Source of the DNA: Gnetum montanum
Taxonomy: Eukaryota > Streptophyta > Gnetopsida > Gnetales > Gnetaceae
Reading direction: 5' to 3'
Assembly: GCA_015680685.1 (NCBI GenBank)
Contig: MNCI01016033.1
Span: 2,930 to 64,737 of the forward strand
Length of the DNA: 61,808 nt
The translations under genes and the position numbers were made by a program. This document shows positions 24,380 to 36,866 of the stretch, piece after piece. Below the pieces are notes generated by a model. That model was not told the origin of the DNA, did not search any database, and was given only the letters and a program-made list of their open reading frames with translations. How positions within the stretch are numbered: position 1 is the stretch's first letter; every line of letters begins with the position of its first letter.

Positions 24380-25660
24380 TACTTAGAGTTACCTATGTTT
24401 TCTACAAGACATGATGTTAAGTTTGAGATTGCACTCAAACCTAGTGCTAAACCTATCTCTAAGGTTCCACATAGGATGTTTCATGTTGAGTTTATTGCAT
24501 TGAAGATTCAACATTAGGAGCTACTAAATAAGTATTTATACATCCAAATGTATTTTCTTTGAGTGCTCTCATTCTCTTCATCAATAAAAAAAATTATATA
24601 ATAAGATTATGTATCATTGATAACTGAATTAGGTCAATGTAAAAAACAATTATTCTTTACCTTATATAACTAATTTTTTTTAACTAGTTGAGAGAAGCTC
24701 AAGTATTCTCAAATATAGATATGAAGATGGGGTATGATCAAGTTCATATCAAAGAGGATAATATCTTCAAGACAGCCATTAAGATATAATATAAGCATTA
24801 TGAGTTCCTAATTTTATCTTTCAGACTCCCTAATGCTCTTGAGATGTTCATGCATCTTATGAACATCATTATGAGACTATACCTAGACCACTTTGTTATT
24901 ATGTTCATTGATGAAATATTAGTATACTTGTCATCAAAGGATCTTCATGAGTAGTATTTAAGGAGCATTTTACAAATCCTTAGAGAGCACCAGCTTTTCA
25001 CTTAATCTCAAACTATTTATTTTGACAACGTAAGGTTTAGTTATTGGGAAAAATCATTTTGAATGCTACCATAGTAGTGAGCCTTACTAAGATATCAGTT
25101 ATTTCAAACTATCCTATTTCCAAGGATGTTAGGGAGGCTCATAGTTATCTTGGATTAGCAAGTTATTACAAGATATTTAGTAATAGCTTATTCTACATTG
25201 CTTCACCCTTTATGAGGCTATTTTAAAAGGAAATTAAATTATTATGGGATTAACATTATTAGGATACTTTTTTTGAACTTAAGAATAGATTGATTTCAAC
25301 TCCTATTTAAATTTCACCTACTCTAGATAAACTATTCAATATTTGCACCCATGCATTAGGTAAAGATTATGGGTATGTCCTTATAAAAGAGATCAAAGTA
25401 GTAGTGTATGGTTATAGACAACTAAAACCTCATGAGATGTACTATCCTACTCATGATCTTGATTTAGGAGTGGCAATGTTTACTTTAAAGATTTAGCACC
25501 ACTATCTATTTAATAAGAAGTTGATGATTTAGACTAATCATAAGGCGTGATAGTACCTAATGAATTAGCTAATTTCAAATTTACCATCTAATATTGGATA
25601 GGCAAACATAATTGTTGTAGATTCCTTAAACCTTGTAGCTTGGTTATTTAGTCTAATATA
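24380..25660 (+). pseudogene. Tekay/Del chromovirus reverse transcriptase-RNase H relic
   Basis: Order of motifs matches Ty3 pol: KPSAKPISKVPHRM (family: PGTAPISKAPYRM) near 24435, a GYDQVHIKEDNIFKTA block near 24730, RT active site MFIDEILVY at 24901-24930 where the second catalytic Asp of FIDD has become Glu, SSKDLHE and ILREHQLF after it, then RNase H with VLIKEIKVVVYGYRQLKPHE near 25375-25435. The frame is broken by many stops and small indels. The altered active site alone would abolish activity. Confidence 0.85.
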
Positions 25661-25739
25661 GTAGAAAATATTTGAGTAGAATAATAATGTAATCCTTGGT
25701 GTGAGCATCTTAGATAGTCTAGTGATTCTTCATTAGTAG

Positions 25740-26573
25740 TAGATGTGCGTGGGTCCCTTCATTTAAGGATTAGATGTATGTGCCTAATTTATTATGGAAA
25801 CATTTGTTAAAAGAAGCTTACCTTAATAGGCTTCAGATGCATTCCATTAGTGATAAGATATATTAGATATTGTAGAGGTTGTACTAGTCACCTGACATAA
25901 AGAATTAGGTTAAAGAATTCATGGTAAGATGCTTAATCTACTAACAAATTAAGCTTGAGCATCAATGACTAGGTGGCTACTTATACCCTCATGCTATGCT
26001 AGAGAAAAATTTTAAGGTAATAAATATGGATTTTATTACTGATTTGTCTTATATTAGGAATGAAAAGAATATTATCCTCATTTTTATTAACTTTCTAACC
26101 AAGTATGTCCATTTTCTTGTTACGAGGACTACAACAAATGTAGAGAATATCATGTATTATTTATTCATCCTAGAGATTGTTTAATTGCATGGCATTCCTA
26201 ACAAAATTATCTCAAATTATGATGTGAAATTTACTTCTTTGTTTTAACATGCATACATGGAAAGCATGGGCTCTAGGTTGAATTTGAATTCAACATATCA
26301 TCCATAGACAAATGAACAAGTTGAGAAAGTCAACTAGGTTTTGGATGAGATGCTCTAATCTTATGCTTTATTGTTTTCAAACAATTGGAATAGTTTGTTA
26401 CTATTGACAAAGCTTACCTACAATATTATCTATCAATTAAGTCTTAAGATAGCACTATATGAGGTCTTGTATGGTAGACCTTGCAAGCCTTCTTTAATTT
26501 GAAACACAATTAAGGATAGGTAGTGGATTCATTCGAACATAGTTTTGCACATGAAAGAGTATATTAAGAAGAT
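25740..26573 (+). pseudogene. Tekay/Del chromovirus integrase relic, N-terminal and core parts
   Basis: The region carries a Zn-finger area with VPNLLWKHLLKEAYL, then the core: NMDFITDL near 26028, NFLTKYVHFLVTRTT near 26090, STYHPQTNEQVEKVN near 26300 and APYEALYGR-like LYEVLYGRPCKPS near 26460. The second core Asp sits in SNYDVKF (family: SDRDP). The frame is cut at 26574 by the inserted minus-strand element and resumes after 33389 with the integrase C-terminus. Confidence 0.85.
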
Positions 26574-26574
26574 T

Positions 26575-27602
26575 CATTGGAGTAGGTTCACTTCAAAATT
26601 AAATCATATTCAATGTACTAAATCTATATATTATGCAAAGACAAAATTAATTACTAGAAAATAAGAAAACAAGCTATCTTTAATTAATTTATTAGAAGAC
26701 ACAACCCACAAGCATTCAAAATTCATCACACTCAAATGATATTATAGAGAATGAGGCTCTACAACCACACAATGATTGTTCTCAATGCAAGACACAACTA
26801 ATATAAATTTTCCACACAACTCAAGACTGAGATCCCAACTAATAAGTAAGATACAAGAGAATAGAACACATATATAAACATACCACAAGCTAATCTTGGA
26901 GCTGCAATCACCAATTGCATTCATTCAATGTGCTCACTAGACTCTCTTGCCAAGCTCTCCACTCTCAAGAGCATTTCTCTCACTCTTGCTGCATACAAGT
27001 TCTCTCGTTGTATACTAGCTCTCTCTCTCTTTCTAATGGATCAATGCATACATAATTATAGAGATCCAAAACCATAGAAACCTTTCTATTTTCCTCCCTA
27101 GATGTTTTCCACATGGATCTAAAGACTTTCAGATGTTTCCCAATCAAAATGCCATGTCAAGCTTTTTTTCCCTTCGCTGACATAGATGTCTCTTATTTCA
27201 TGTATATGTCTCCTATGAAATCCCTAATCTTAGGAGAGACATCTACTATTTTTGGGAGACATCATCTCTAGACTTGGAACATCTGCACTTTAGGTGAGAT
27301 GTTTATATCTTTGGGGAGACATCTCTTCTATAGGTGCCAAAAATAAAAATGCTTGTTTTAATGCTTAGAGCCTCTAGATGCCTTCCAACAAGTCCCCATA
27401 GATCCTAGAACATCCTAAACTTAACAAAGTAAGCCCAAAACACCTCCAAACATGGTAAAAAATCTAATAATATTCATCAAAAAAATGAACTCAAGAACAC
27501 ACACAAAAATATGACACACTCATCCAGGTCTTCTCCAAGTGTGAAACCTACAAAAACAACTTGTAGGCCAAGGATAAGGAAATCAGAAGAGGTGTTCCTA
27601 TA
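26575..27602 (-). mobile_element. 3' LTR of the nested minus-strand chromovirus
   Basis: Aligns with 32332-33389, for example GAGAATGAGGCTCTACAACC and CACTCATCCAGGTCTT in both. On the minus strand it starts TATAGGAACACC (from TGTAGGAA). A purine tract, AAAGGGTGAGAGAG, lies next to that end and is the likely polypurine tract. It contains several TGTCTC/GAGACA words at 27185-27330. Confidence 0.85.
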
Positions 27603-27619
27603 CTAGCTCTCTCACCCTT

Positions 27620-29160
27620 TAAAAAGTAAACTCACGTGGATAAGGAAGTAGGGGTAGAAGTGATCCCTCACTCAAGAAGTTTGATATCATGGACCCATAC
27701 ATCATCATCAATGGATTGATCCTCCTAGTGAATCAAATATTCATGCCTCTTGACTTCCAAAGTGATAGAAGCTTCCCTCCACTTGAGTACAATTCCCTTC
27801 TTCTCCATTGAAGGCTTGGATTGATCAATAGCCCCATTCAACTCATCATTGCTCACTTGTATGGTCTTCTCATTAGATGGTCCATGATAGTGCACAAGAT
27901 TTGAAACATTAAACACAAAAGAGATACCAACATCATTTGGTAAATCAATCTCAAAAGTATTATCATTAATCCTAGCCTTGATTTTCAGAGGCCTCATCTT
28001 CTTTACATTCAATTTGGAGACATTAACATCTCTTAACTGCTTCTTCTTTAAGTGCATCCAAAATAGGTCATCAATAGCAAACTTAGGCTTCCACCTGCCC
28101 TCATTACTCTTGACTCTCTCTTTATCCTTCTTCTCAAGATTTTATTTTACTTGTGCTTGGAGATCCCCCATCTCTTATACAAAATTGGCACTAAGTCAAG
28201 TTTCAACATCAAAGCTCTTCAAAGTGTTCACCATCTTTTAAAAAAAATCCATAATTCACCTCAAATGAGCTTTTCCCAATAGCAACATGAAAAGAATTAT
28301 TATTAAAAAATCCAGCATGACACAACAAGTTTTCCCACCTATTTGTCTATCCATCACATAAACATCTTAATATGTTTAGTAAGGATTTATTTACCACCTA
28401 CATTTGGCCATAATATTGTGAATGATATGCACTAGAAAAATTTAACTTTTTCCCTAAAATATTCTGAAGGGGCCTCCAAAAATGACTTGTGAACTTGGAG
28501 TCTCTGTCACTAACATCATTTAAAGGAATACCATGTAACTTCACAACATGCTAGAAAAATAAATTTTCAACATGAGAGGCATCACTCACATTCTTACATG
28601 GATTAAAATGTGTCATCTTAGAGAACCTATTCACAAAAACAAAAATTGCATCGTTTCCAATCTTGGTCTTTGGAATGTCACTCACAAAGTTCATTAACAC
28701 ACATTTCCATGGAGCCTTGGCAATTGGCAAAGGCATATAGTGTCCATTCATACCTTTACCTCCTTTGAAATTCTAACATGTCAAACATGCCTTCACAAAT
28801 TTTGAAACTTCTTTTGCCAAAGTATGCCAAAAATAGTGCCTAATCACAAGTTCTAATATTTTACCCCTACCCATGTGACCTACCATGCCACTACAATGCA
28901 TTTTAAACAAAATATTTTTTCTAAACTTAGAATTAAAAGTATATACCTTTTCATTCTTAAATAATAGTTCATCTTGAATATGATAGTCCCTCCATTGGTC
29001 TATCCTATTCATTAATGGCTATTTGAGACTCCTTCAAACCTTCCAAAAATTAACATCATGCTCATATAAAGAAACAAAATCACCAATACCTTCCACATGA
29101 GGTGCACTAAAATTTACCACATGCACCTTGGATAATGTATCAGCCATCACATTGGCTTTT
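27620..29160 (-). pseudogene. Integrase with chromodomain-like tail, nested chromovirus
   Basis: The minus strand shows a His-His-Cys-Cys zinc region (HCSGMVGH ... ACLTC, 28773-28900), a core with FVSDIPKTKIGNDAIFVFV then NRFSKMTHF near 28620-28690, where the catalytic Asp of VDRFSKM has become Asn, and a C-terminal segment RPLKIKARINDNTFEIDLP near 27950-28000. The tail ends with KRHEYLIH, resembling a chromodomain R-EYLVKW core. Frames are interrupted between the blocks. Asp-to-Asn by G-to-A alone would inactivate it. Confidence 0.88.
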
Positions 29161-30450
29161 TCACTTTTGTGCTTTAACACAAAATTGAACTCTTATAACT
29201 ATGCAACCCACTTCATGTGCTTTGCACTCAACTTCTTTTGAGAGTTTAGAAATTTAAGTGATTTGTGGTCCATCATCAAAGTAAACTCCTTGGGCAATAA
29301 GTAATGCCTCAAATTTTTGATTTCTTGAAGAATAGCATACAAATCCTTCTCATATACGCTATAATTTTTCCATGACTCATTCAACTTTTTAGAAACAAAA
29401 GGAGCAGGCCTACCTTCTTGTGAAAGTACCCCACCAATGAAAAGTCCACTTGCATCCACTTCCACTTGAAAAAGCTTTCAAAAATCTAGATTTGCAAGCA
29501 CCAATTCACTAGTAATCTTTTCTTCCAATAAGTCAAAGCTCCCTTGGGTTTCATTATCCAACCTAAATTCTTTATTTTTCTTTAACAAAGCAAACATAGG
29601 CCATGAAAGACCACTAAATTTTTTTATGAGTTGTCTATAAAAACTTGCTAAACTAAGGATAAGTTACCTCCCCAACATTCTTAGGATTTGGCCAATCCCT
29701 AATGGCCTTTACCTTGGTAGCTTTCATGCAAATCTAATTTTTAGAAACCACATTACCCAAATATGTGATTTCCGTCTTAAATAAATGAATTTTCTTCATG
29801 TTGATCAATAGTTGTACCTCTTCCAACTTAATGCTCACCATCTTCAAATGATCCATGTGATCTTCCTCATTAGAGCTATATACCAAAATATTGTCAATAA
29901 AGACAATACAACACTTAACAATCAAGTCCTTCAATACATCATGCATCAACTTCATGACTGTAGCAAGTGCATTTGTAAGACTAAATGGCATCACAAACCA
30001 CTTAAAGAATCCATCTAGTATTTTGAAAGCTATCTTACACTCATCACCAAGTGTGATTCTGATTTGATGGTAACCACTCTTTAAATTAATTTTTCTAAAA
30101 ATTTTAGCATTGGTAAGGACATCAAGGATATCATCCATCCTTGGAATATGAAACTTGTACCTCACTATTATCCTATTCACTACTCTATAATTAATGTATG
30201 TCCTCAATTCATTATTATCCTTCTTCAGTACTAGCACTCCTAGAATTGCATAAGGTGAAATGGATTTTCTCACGAATCCAATTGCAAGTGATCCCTCCAC
30301 TTTCCTTTGTAATTCATCCCTCTAATTTTGTGCCATATATTAAGCTCCCTCATTTGGAATGGTAGCACTAGGGATGAAGTCAATTTGATGTTGTACATTC
30401 CTCATTTCTCCTTCAAGCCTAGTACAAAAGTTCAACCTACACATCATCAT
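29161..30450 (-). pseudogene. Reverse transcriptase and RNase H, nested chromovirus
   Basis: A 188-codon clean stretch (29734-30300) carries RT: KKDNNELRTYINYR, KSGYHQIRI, FKWFVMPFSLTNA and the active site VFIDNILVYS at 29881-29912, with Asn in place of the second catalytic Asp. The RNase H block at 29199-29465 has MEVDASGLFIGGVL, KKLNESWKNYSVYEKDL and a DHKSLKFL segment. Both fit Ty3/gypsy chromoviruses in spacing. Stops separate the blocks. Confidence 0.92.
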
Positions 30451-31040
30451 GGTTAGTCGTAACTATTGTCATAACAACAAAACTAAAACATATTTTCTCA
30501 TGTTCCTTAATATATTCCCTCTCTCCTAGAAGGATTAAGGAAGCAGTAAGTGATTTTTGCTATCACAGTTGTTCAACTATGATAGGAATCAAATCATGAA
30601 TTCCATCAAGTCTAACAACACTTCACACACTTCTTTCTCCATCAAACTGAGCACCATTGTCAAAATTCTAGGGTCTATCAAGAATTACATCAACATAGTC
30701 TACTGGAAGAACATCACATCTCACAACATCATGAAAATTTTCAATTTTAAATTTGAAAGTACATTATTCCTTCACCTCTTGGGAAAAATATTTAGACAAC
30801 CAATGCATCTTATATGGTCTATGATGAAGAGTAGTTACCAAATCCAATCTAGCAATTGCCTTAGAAGAAATAACATTTTTTTGGGCTTTTCCATCAATCA
30901 AAACATGAATCCATTCCCCACTAAGAAAACAACTAGCCCGAATCTAAAACAACAATTTCCTATCAAGATGATCTCCTCTATTGACATTCCTCATGAATGC
31001 ACAATAATTTAATTCAAAGACATCCTCAATTTTTGGAACA
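30451..31040 (-). pseudogene. Aspartic protease relic, nested chromovirus
   Basis: The minus-strand reading shows WIHVLIDGKAQKNVISSKA, corresponding to the chromovirus protease start VLIDGGSxxNV, so the D-G-G-S region reads D-G-K-A. It continues with RPYKMHWLSKY, CDVLPVDYVDVILDRP (family: LGRPW) and FDNGAQFDG. It sits between gag and RT as expected and contains TAG stops. Confidence 0.8.
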
Positions 31041-32260
31041 TTAGGATTACCTATCTAAAGAGCTTGGATTGATCTCTCCTTTACCTCCATGGTTTTCACT
31101 TCTTTACCCTTGGCTACCTTCTGAAGTAGACATTTCCATTGCTTATGTTCCCATTCTCCATTCTTGAAGCACTGAATTTTTGATGAGCTTCTACCTTGAC
31201 CCTTACCTCCCTTGCTTAGGTCCTTCTTGGTTTCACCCTTTTCATCACCTCCTTTAGTCTTCTTATCTTGGCTTCCCTCTTTCTCTTCATATTTGGATTT
31301 GGATCCCTTAGCAGATCTAGATCCCTTCTCCTTACCCTTACAAGTTTTTTTTCTCTTATTTCTGAATCCACCTAATTTCTTCTCAACCTTGAGTGCCAAA
31401 TCACAAGCCTTATCAAAGTTTTGTGGCTCATGAAAGGATAACTCTTACTAGTACATCATTTTAATACCTTCTAAAAATATTAAATCTTTCTCATAATCCT
31501 GCTAGTTTACCTTATCTTGATAGAATAGTTCATAAAATTCAATGTAGAATTCTTCGACATCCTTGTCACCTTGCCTTAGAAATTTTAACTTCATAATGAT
31601 TTCTTATCTTTGAAAAGATTATTCAAATTTTATTTTCAACCTATATTTCATTAGATCCCAATCTCTAATAGGTTGACTATTTCATATTTCATACCCTTGG
31701 AGCTCCTTTTCCCACCAAGTAGAAGCCATACCTTCCAATTTGGATTCAGCAATAGGTACCCTCAAGTCATTTGGTACCTCTTCCAACTAAAAATGATTCT
31801 CAAGTACCTTCAACCAACATGCAAAAGCATTGGTGCCATCTACACCTATGAAAGTCTTCAACTCTATGTATGAAAGTCTTGAATCATTTATAAACACTAT
31901 TGCAATCCTTGCCTCATCTTCATTGTCAAGCTTTCTTCAAGAAGTATTGAATTTTTTTGAAGTCCTTAGAGTTCCTATATGAGGAATAGGATTCTCTTTA
32001 ATTGGAATCCTTAACTGATGTTTTCCTACACTCCCATAGCTAGATTGATCTTCCTTTTCATCTACTCTAGATCTACTTGCCTATGAGACTTCTTTATCTA
32101 AATGTACATGCTCTTCACCTCTACATGTCTGGATATGGCTAGAATTGTCCTATCTATCCACCATCATGCTAATTTCATCCAATCGAGAAACCATCATTTG
32201 GAAGGTAGACTTCATTCTCTCCATGTCACAATTTAGATCTTGCACTTATTTCTTATTGGG
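31041..32260 (-). pseudogene. Gag relic, nested chromovirus
   Basis: The Gag core is visible at 31450-31900, with an ASTWWEKELQGYE segment and DKDVEEFYIEFYEL. A very basic Lys/Gly/Ser-rich region follows (31150-31380), then a zinc knuckle CFKNGEWEHKQWKC near 31125-31170, where the second Cys has become Asn. The 114-codon open stretch 31055-31399 covers the basic tail. The start is near 32160-32260. Confidence 0.8.
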
Positions 32261-32310
32261 TGCCAATTGAAATTAACAAATCCTCAACCACAAATCTAGA
32301 CAACAATAAA

Positions 32311-32327
32311 ACTAGGTTTTGATACCA
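32311..32327 (-). other. Primer-binding site of the nested element (decayed iMet type)
   Basis: On the minus strand TGGTATCAAAACCTAGT lies next to the right LTR and matches TGGTATCAGAGCC with transitions. It fixes the element's orientation. Confidence 0.8.
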
Positions 32328-32331
32328 ATAA

Positions 32332-33389
32332 TACTAGAGCAAGTTCACTCCACAACTAAATTTCCTTCAATGTACTAAATCTAAATATTATCCAAACATA
32401 GAATTAATTGCTAGAAAAGAAGAAAAATAGCTATCTTCAATTAATTTATGAAAATATTACATCATGGTTCACACAACCCACAAGCATCCAAAACCTATCA
32501 GACTCAAATGATATTGTAGAGAATGAGGCTCTACAACCACATAATGGTTGTTCTCAATGTAAGTCACAACTAATAGAAATCTCTCCCATAATCTAGGACT
32601 GAGATCTCATCTCACAAGTGAGATACAAGAGAATAGAACACATAGATCAACACATCACAACCTAATCTTGGAACTACAATTACCAATTGCACTGACCCAA
32701 TATGCTCATTAGACTCTCTTTCCTAGCTCTCTACTCTCAAGATCATTTTCTCTTACTCTTGTTGCATACAAGTTCTCTCCTTGGATATCAACCCTCTCTT
32801 TCTTTCTCATGGATGAATGCATACATCATTATAGAGATTCAAAATCATAGGAAGCTTTATATTTGTCTCCCTAGATGTTTTCCACATAGATATTGAGTCT
32901 TTTAGATGTTTCCCAATCGAAACACCACATTAGAGATTTTTTTCTTTGCCAACATAGATGTCTCTTATTTCATGTAGATGTCTCCTATGAAATCCCTACT
33001 CTCAAGAGAGATATATATTGTTCTTGGAAGATGTCTTCTCTAAACTTGGGACATCTACACTTCAATGGATATGTCTTTAGGAAGACATCTATATCTCTAG
33101 AAGACGTCTCTTTTGCAAGTGCCAAAAATAAAAATGCTTGTATTGATTCCTAGAGCCTATAGGTACCTTCCAAAAAGTCCCCATGAACCCTAGAACATTC
33201 TAAACTCATCAAGTAAGCAAAACAAAAAACCTCAAAACATGCCAAAACATCCAAGGATATTTATCATAAAAATCAACTCAAGAAGACACACAAAAATAGG
33301 ACACACTCATCCAGGTCTTATCCATACATGAAATTTGCAAAAACAACTTGTAGGAAAAGCACAAGGAAATTTGAAGAGCTATTCCTACA
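32332..33389 (-). mobile_element. 5' LTR of the nested minus-strand chromovirus
   Basis: Homologous to 26575-27602. Its plus-strand end is TTCCTACA at 33389, the minus-strand start TGTAGGAATAG. It contains AGATGTCTC words near 32957 and 32976. The short open frames inside it are not supported. Confidence 0.85.
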
Positions 33390-33394
33390 CCATT

Positions 33395-33838
33395 CATGAG
33401 TGACTCAAAGTGGTTCAGGACTATCATTCTAGCTACATGAACCATAGGATAATACCTCTTGATTTTATGGTTTATGCATTTTAGTTAGAAAGATAAGCTT
33501 GCACTTTACTACATTGGATCATTTGATGTTCACTACATAAGAGAGGTGGTGTATCACATGACTTTGTCTCCATAAATTTTAAGCATGCATGATGTTTTTC
33601 CTGTATCCATGGTTTCAAAATATTTCCATAATGATAGTCATGTTGGTGATTAGACCAAATTATAGCTTTAAACTAATGCTTCATATTTGAATCATCCTGT
33701 TAGGATCATGGACCAAATGGAAAGGTAGTTACATAGCAAGATAGTTCTCATGATAAAGCTCTTGTGCAAGCTTGAGTGTAATATGTGATCATCCCTTCCA
33801 ACTATCTTCTAGTAAGGATATTCTTAAGGAGAGAAGGA
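33395..33838 (+). pseudogene. Tekay/Del integrase C-terminus and polypurine tract (continuation after the nested insertion)
   Basis: The plus strand resumes the host element: KLALYYIGSFDV (family: KLSPRFIGPFEIL), then MHDVFPVSMVSKYFHNDSH (family: VHNVFHVSMLKKY..DPSH), and HPVRIMDQMER (family: QPVRILDRK). A purine tract AAGGAGAGAAGGA ends directly at the next LTR, so it serves as the polypurine tract. This shows that the LTR at 33839 is the 3' LTR of the first internal region. Confidence 0.88.
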
Positions 33839-36818
33839 TGTAACAACCCATATTTTTAGATGCTATGGTTAGTATTTTTTTTCTTATGCTTTGTCCTTGA
33901 TGATGTTTTGATGTTCTAACATGCTTGGGTTATTCTTTGTTAGTTAGAGTTTCTAGTTTTTTATTTTATACCTATTAGCATTTTAATTTTAATACATTAT
34001 TTTAACTATGTACATTTCATTATTGATATTATGTATTATTATTATTAGCTAATGTACACTAACTCAATGAATGAGATTTGGTATATTCTAATGGAAGCTA
34101 TGATATGAACATGGCACAGTTGATTTTTGTATGAGCTTGATATTTTATTTTATTAATTTTATTATAATATGTGTTGTTTCCTTATGTTATAGTTTTGGAC
34201 AAGCTTCTTGTATTATTGGAGGTTATGTATGATACAAGATTTTTTTGGGTAGATATATTTTGCAAAGTTTTACTTGTTAGAGATTAGCTAGCTATGTTAC
34301 GATGGAGTTTTCAGGTTTTCTCCATAAAAATCTCACATTCCATTCAACCAAATCCTTTCACATCTAATTTTTTGAGCATGGAAGTGCTACCAATTTGAAT
34401 GTTTATGATGATGCATGGAGATTTTCTAGTTTATCAATATTGAAAAGTAAGAGTTCATGGCTAGGTTTCATGTGCAATTGAGGATTTGTCATTTTATTTC
34501 CGAGTAATCTTAGCTTCTTTTTCTATTTATTTTAGTTCATAGGATTTTGTGCATAATCATCACGGATTAGGTACTATTTAATTTATGCATATCTATGTGA
34601 GATTTTAATGGAAAATGTGTTTTTCCTTGCTCAATTAGAATTATATAATTTTGTACTTTGATACATTGGTTTATTCTACCATAATTTTTATGCAATTTGA
34701 AAATTTTAGGTTTCAAGGATTTTGTGAAAATATTTTCATCAATATTTTATGGACATGAGTATTTCTCATTACATTAATTTTTTTATATCATTGCATTCAC
34801 CTTGTCATAGTATCTATTCTAGTCAATTATTTTCTTAACATTTAAACCTCTCATTGTGCCATTGTCTCTTGATCACTTTTTCCTTTTTTCTTTGAATCTA
34901 ATATGTTTTCTAGGTCTTATTTCCTATGTCTCCAATGTTTTCTATTATTTTTCAACTATTTGATGATTTCATTCAATTATTTCTTCATTTTTCTTAAAAT
35001 TTCATATGAAATCACAATTCAACCATGAGTCATAGTATGGCTATTAGTGTTTACCATGAGTCATGATAAGGTTATGGTCATACATCATAAGTTGTGGTAA
35101 GATCATGATTGATCTCTAACTATTCTTTACATCTTCCAATCTCTATTTTTGCAAAACATACAACATCACAAGTCATATTCTAGTAGTGGTCTAGTCATGA
35201 TTAGTTACCATAAGTCATGATAAAGTTGTGATACATCTTTCCTTGTTATTCTCATCTTTTTACCTCATTTTGTAAGTTTTGAATCTATCACAAGTCATGG
35301 TGAGGTTCCAGTAAGATCATGGTGTATCTTACTTTCATTATTTTATTCCCTTACATCATCTCTACCTTTTCTTATAAAACATGAGTTGTGGTCTAATCAT
35401 GGTTAGCCCACAAGTTATGGTTGAGGGTTTTCATTTTCTATTAGTGAGTATTCTAAATATTTCATGATTTATAGGTATGTCATGATTGAATTATGGGCAT
35501 TTATCATGAGTCATAGTAAGGTTCTGATTAGGTCATGGTACTCTAATTTTTCTACCTTAGTTCCTTCTTATGGTTGGAACTTGGTTTGATATATCTTTTG
35601 GCTTTGTTTATCTTAGTTTGTTTAACATAAATATTATTGGATTATTGATTTTGGCTTGGAAATAATTGTTGGATCTTTTGGAGATTTTGGATCTTTTAGA
35701 TATTATTTATGTTCCTCCACCATCAATGCTTGGATTTCATAACATTATTAGTTGTTAGGAGCTAACACTAAGTTGTGTAGTTGGTTGGAGATGGGATCCT
35801 TAAATATCTTTAGTATTTAAACTCCTCTAGGATGCATTAGTATGGCTTTCATTTTAGATCCCATCAAAAACAAGAGTAAGATTCATGGCTCATTGGTCTT
35901 TCTTTTGTTTGATGCCTCCAAAATTTTAGAGGTGAGTCTTGAATGATGCGTCTAGCATTGGTAGTTTGGATTAAGACTAATTATAAATCCATGTGCATGG
36001 TAATTTAACTTTTGGTTTGATATTTAGAAATTTGAGCAAGTACACATGATGACATTTGATACATTTGAAACTAAGGATAGTTCATGCTAGGGTTCATGTT
36101 TGAAGGTTGATAGGTGGAGTTGTAATTCAATTTGATTAGATTTATTTGATGTTTATATCAATGTTGATGTATGTTCTTGGATGTCAAAATTCTTTGTACA
36201 TACTAACATGTTTTGCAAGCTAGCATACATTCACATAGCCACCATGAAGCTTTTCCTTGATTCAATTCAATAAGGTGTCAAGATTTTACAATCATTCTTT
36301 ACTAACATCCTCTCTTATATTTAGGTCACCAAGGCTATGTTTAGTAAGAAGATATTTTGGCTCTTTCTATTGATTTTTGGATTTCTTGTTTATGTTATTT
36401 CAATCTTTAGCTATTTATCTTTGATTTATCTATATGACATTTGGTATACATGCTTTAGATGGTTCTCTCCTTTATGATTTATACATTAAATTATGGTTTC
36501 ATGTAAGCTACACATATTTTAGTATTATTGGATATTTCTTAGTACTTTTAGATTTATAATCTTGTATCTCTTTTTAGTTAATTTCGATTTCTAGTTAACT
36601 ATATATATCTTTTAATTAATTATATTTCTATTTCTCCATTTTTAGAGGCTCTTCACTATCCTTTTATTCATGGTTACATTGTAAGTTTTCTTTCTCTTCC
36701 TTATCATTACATTAGTTAATTTTTTTTTCTATTTTTCCTTATCATGACCAATCATTCATTAGAAGTCCTATATCCAAAAAATATTCTCCAACCTATGTCT
36801 AAGAAGGAGGTTGTTACA
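33839..36818 (+). mobile_element. LTR 2, shared central LTR of the Tekay/Del array (2980 bp)
   Basis: Starts TGTAACAACCC right after a polypurine tract and ends TTGTTACA right before a primer-binding site and a second gag. It therefore acts as 3' LTR of the first internal region and 5' LTR of the second. It aligns with LTR 1 and, in part, with 54838-55650. Confidence 0.9.
34985..35545. promoter_or_regulatory. Cluster of CCATGAGTCATGG-like palindromes in LTR 2
   Basis: ACCATGAGTCAT near 35020, ACCATGAGTCATGATAAGG near 35052, ACCATAAGTCATGAT near 35208 and ATCATGAGTCATAG near 35500, plus several GTCATGGT words. It matches the position of the LTR 1 cluster. bZIP-type binding is a hypothesis. 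Confidence 0.5.
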
Positions 36819-36821
36819 AGC

Positions 36822-36837
36822 TAGTATTAGAGTGTAG
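36822..36837 (+). other. Primer-binding site after LTR 2
   Basis: TAGTATTAGAGTGTAG matches the initiator-Met site TGGTATCAGAGC with transitions. It begins the second internal region. Confidence 0.8.
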
Positions 36838-36866
36838 GTTTAATGATTTTCTCATTTTGTATTATT

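Larger units (their letters stand above)
26575..33389 (-). mobile_element. Complete but dead minus-strand Ty3/gypsy chromovirus nested in the Tekay integrase
   Basis: An element with two LTRs (26575-27602 and 32332-33389), a primer-binding site beside the right LTR, and gag-protease-RT-RNase H-integrase in order on the minus strand. The plus-strand integrase reading of the host element is interrupted exactly at its edges. The flanks keep a partly decayed duplication (AGATT on the left, CCATT on the right). Size is 6.8 kb. Its LTR divergence is substantial, so the insertion is old, yet it must postdate the element it interrupts. Confidence 0.88.

Noticed and set aside
30557-31012. Plus-strand open frame of 151 codons
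   Set aside because: It is antisense to the protease of the nested chromovirus.
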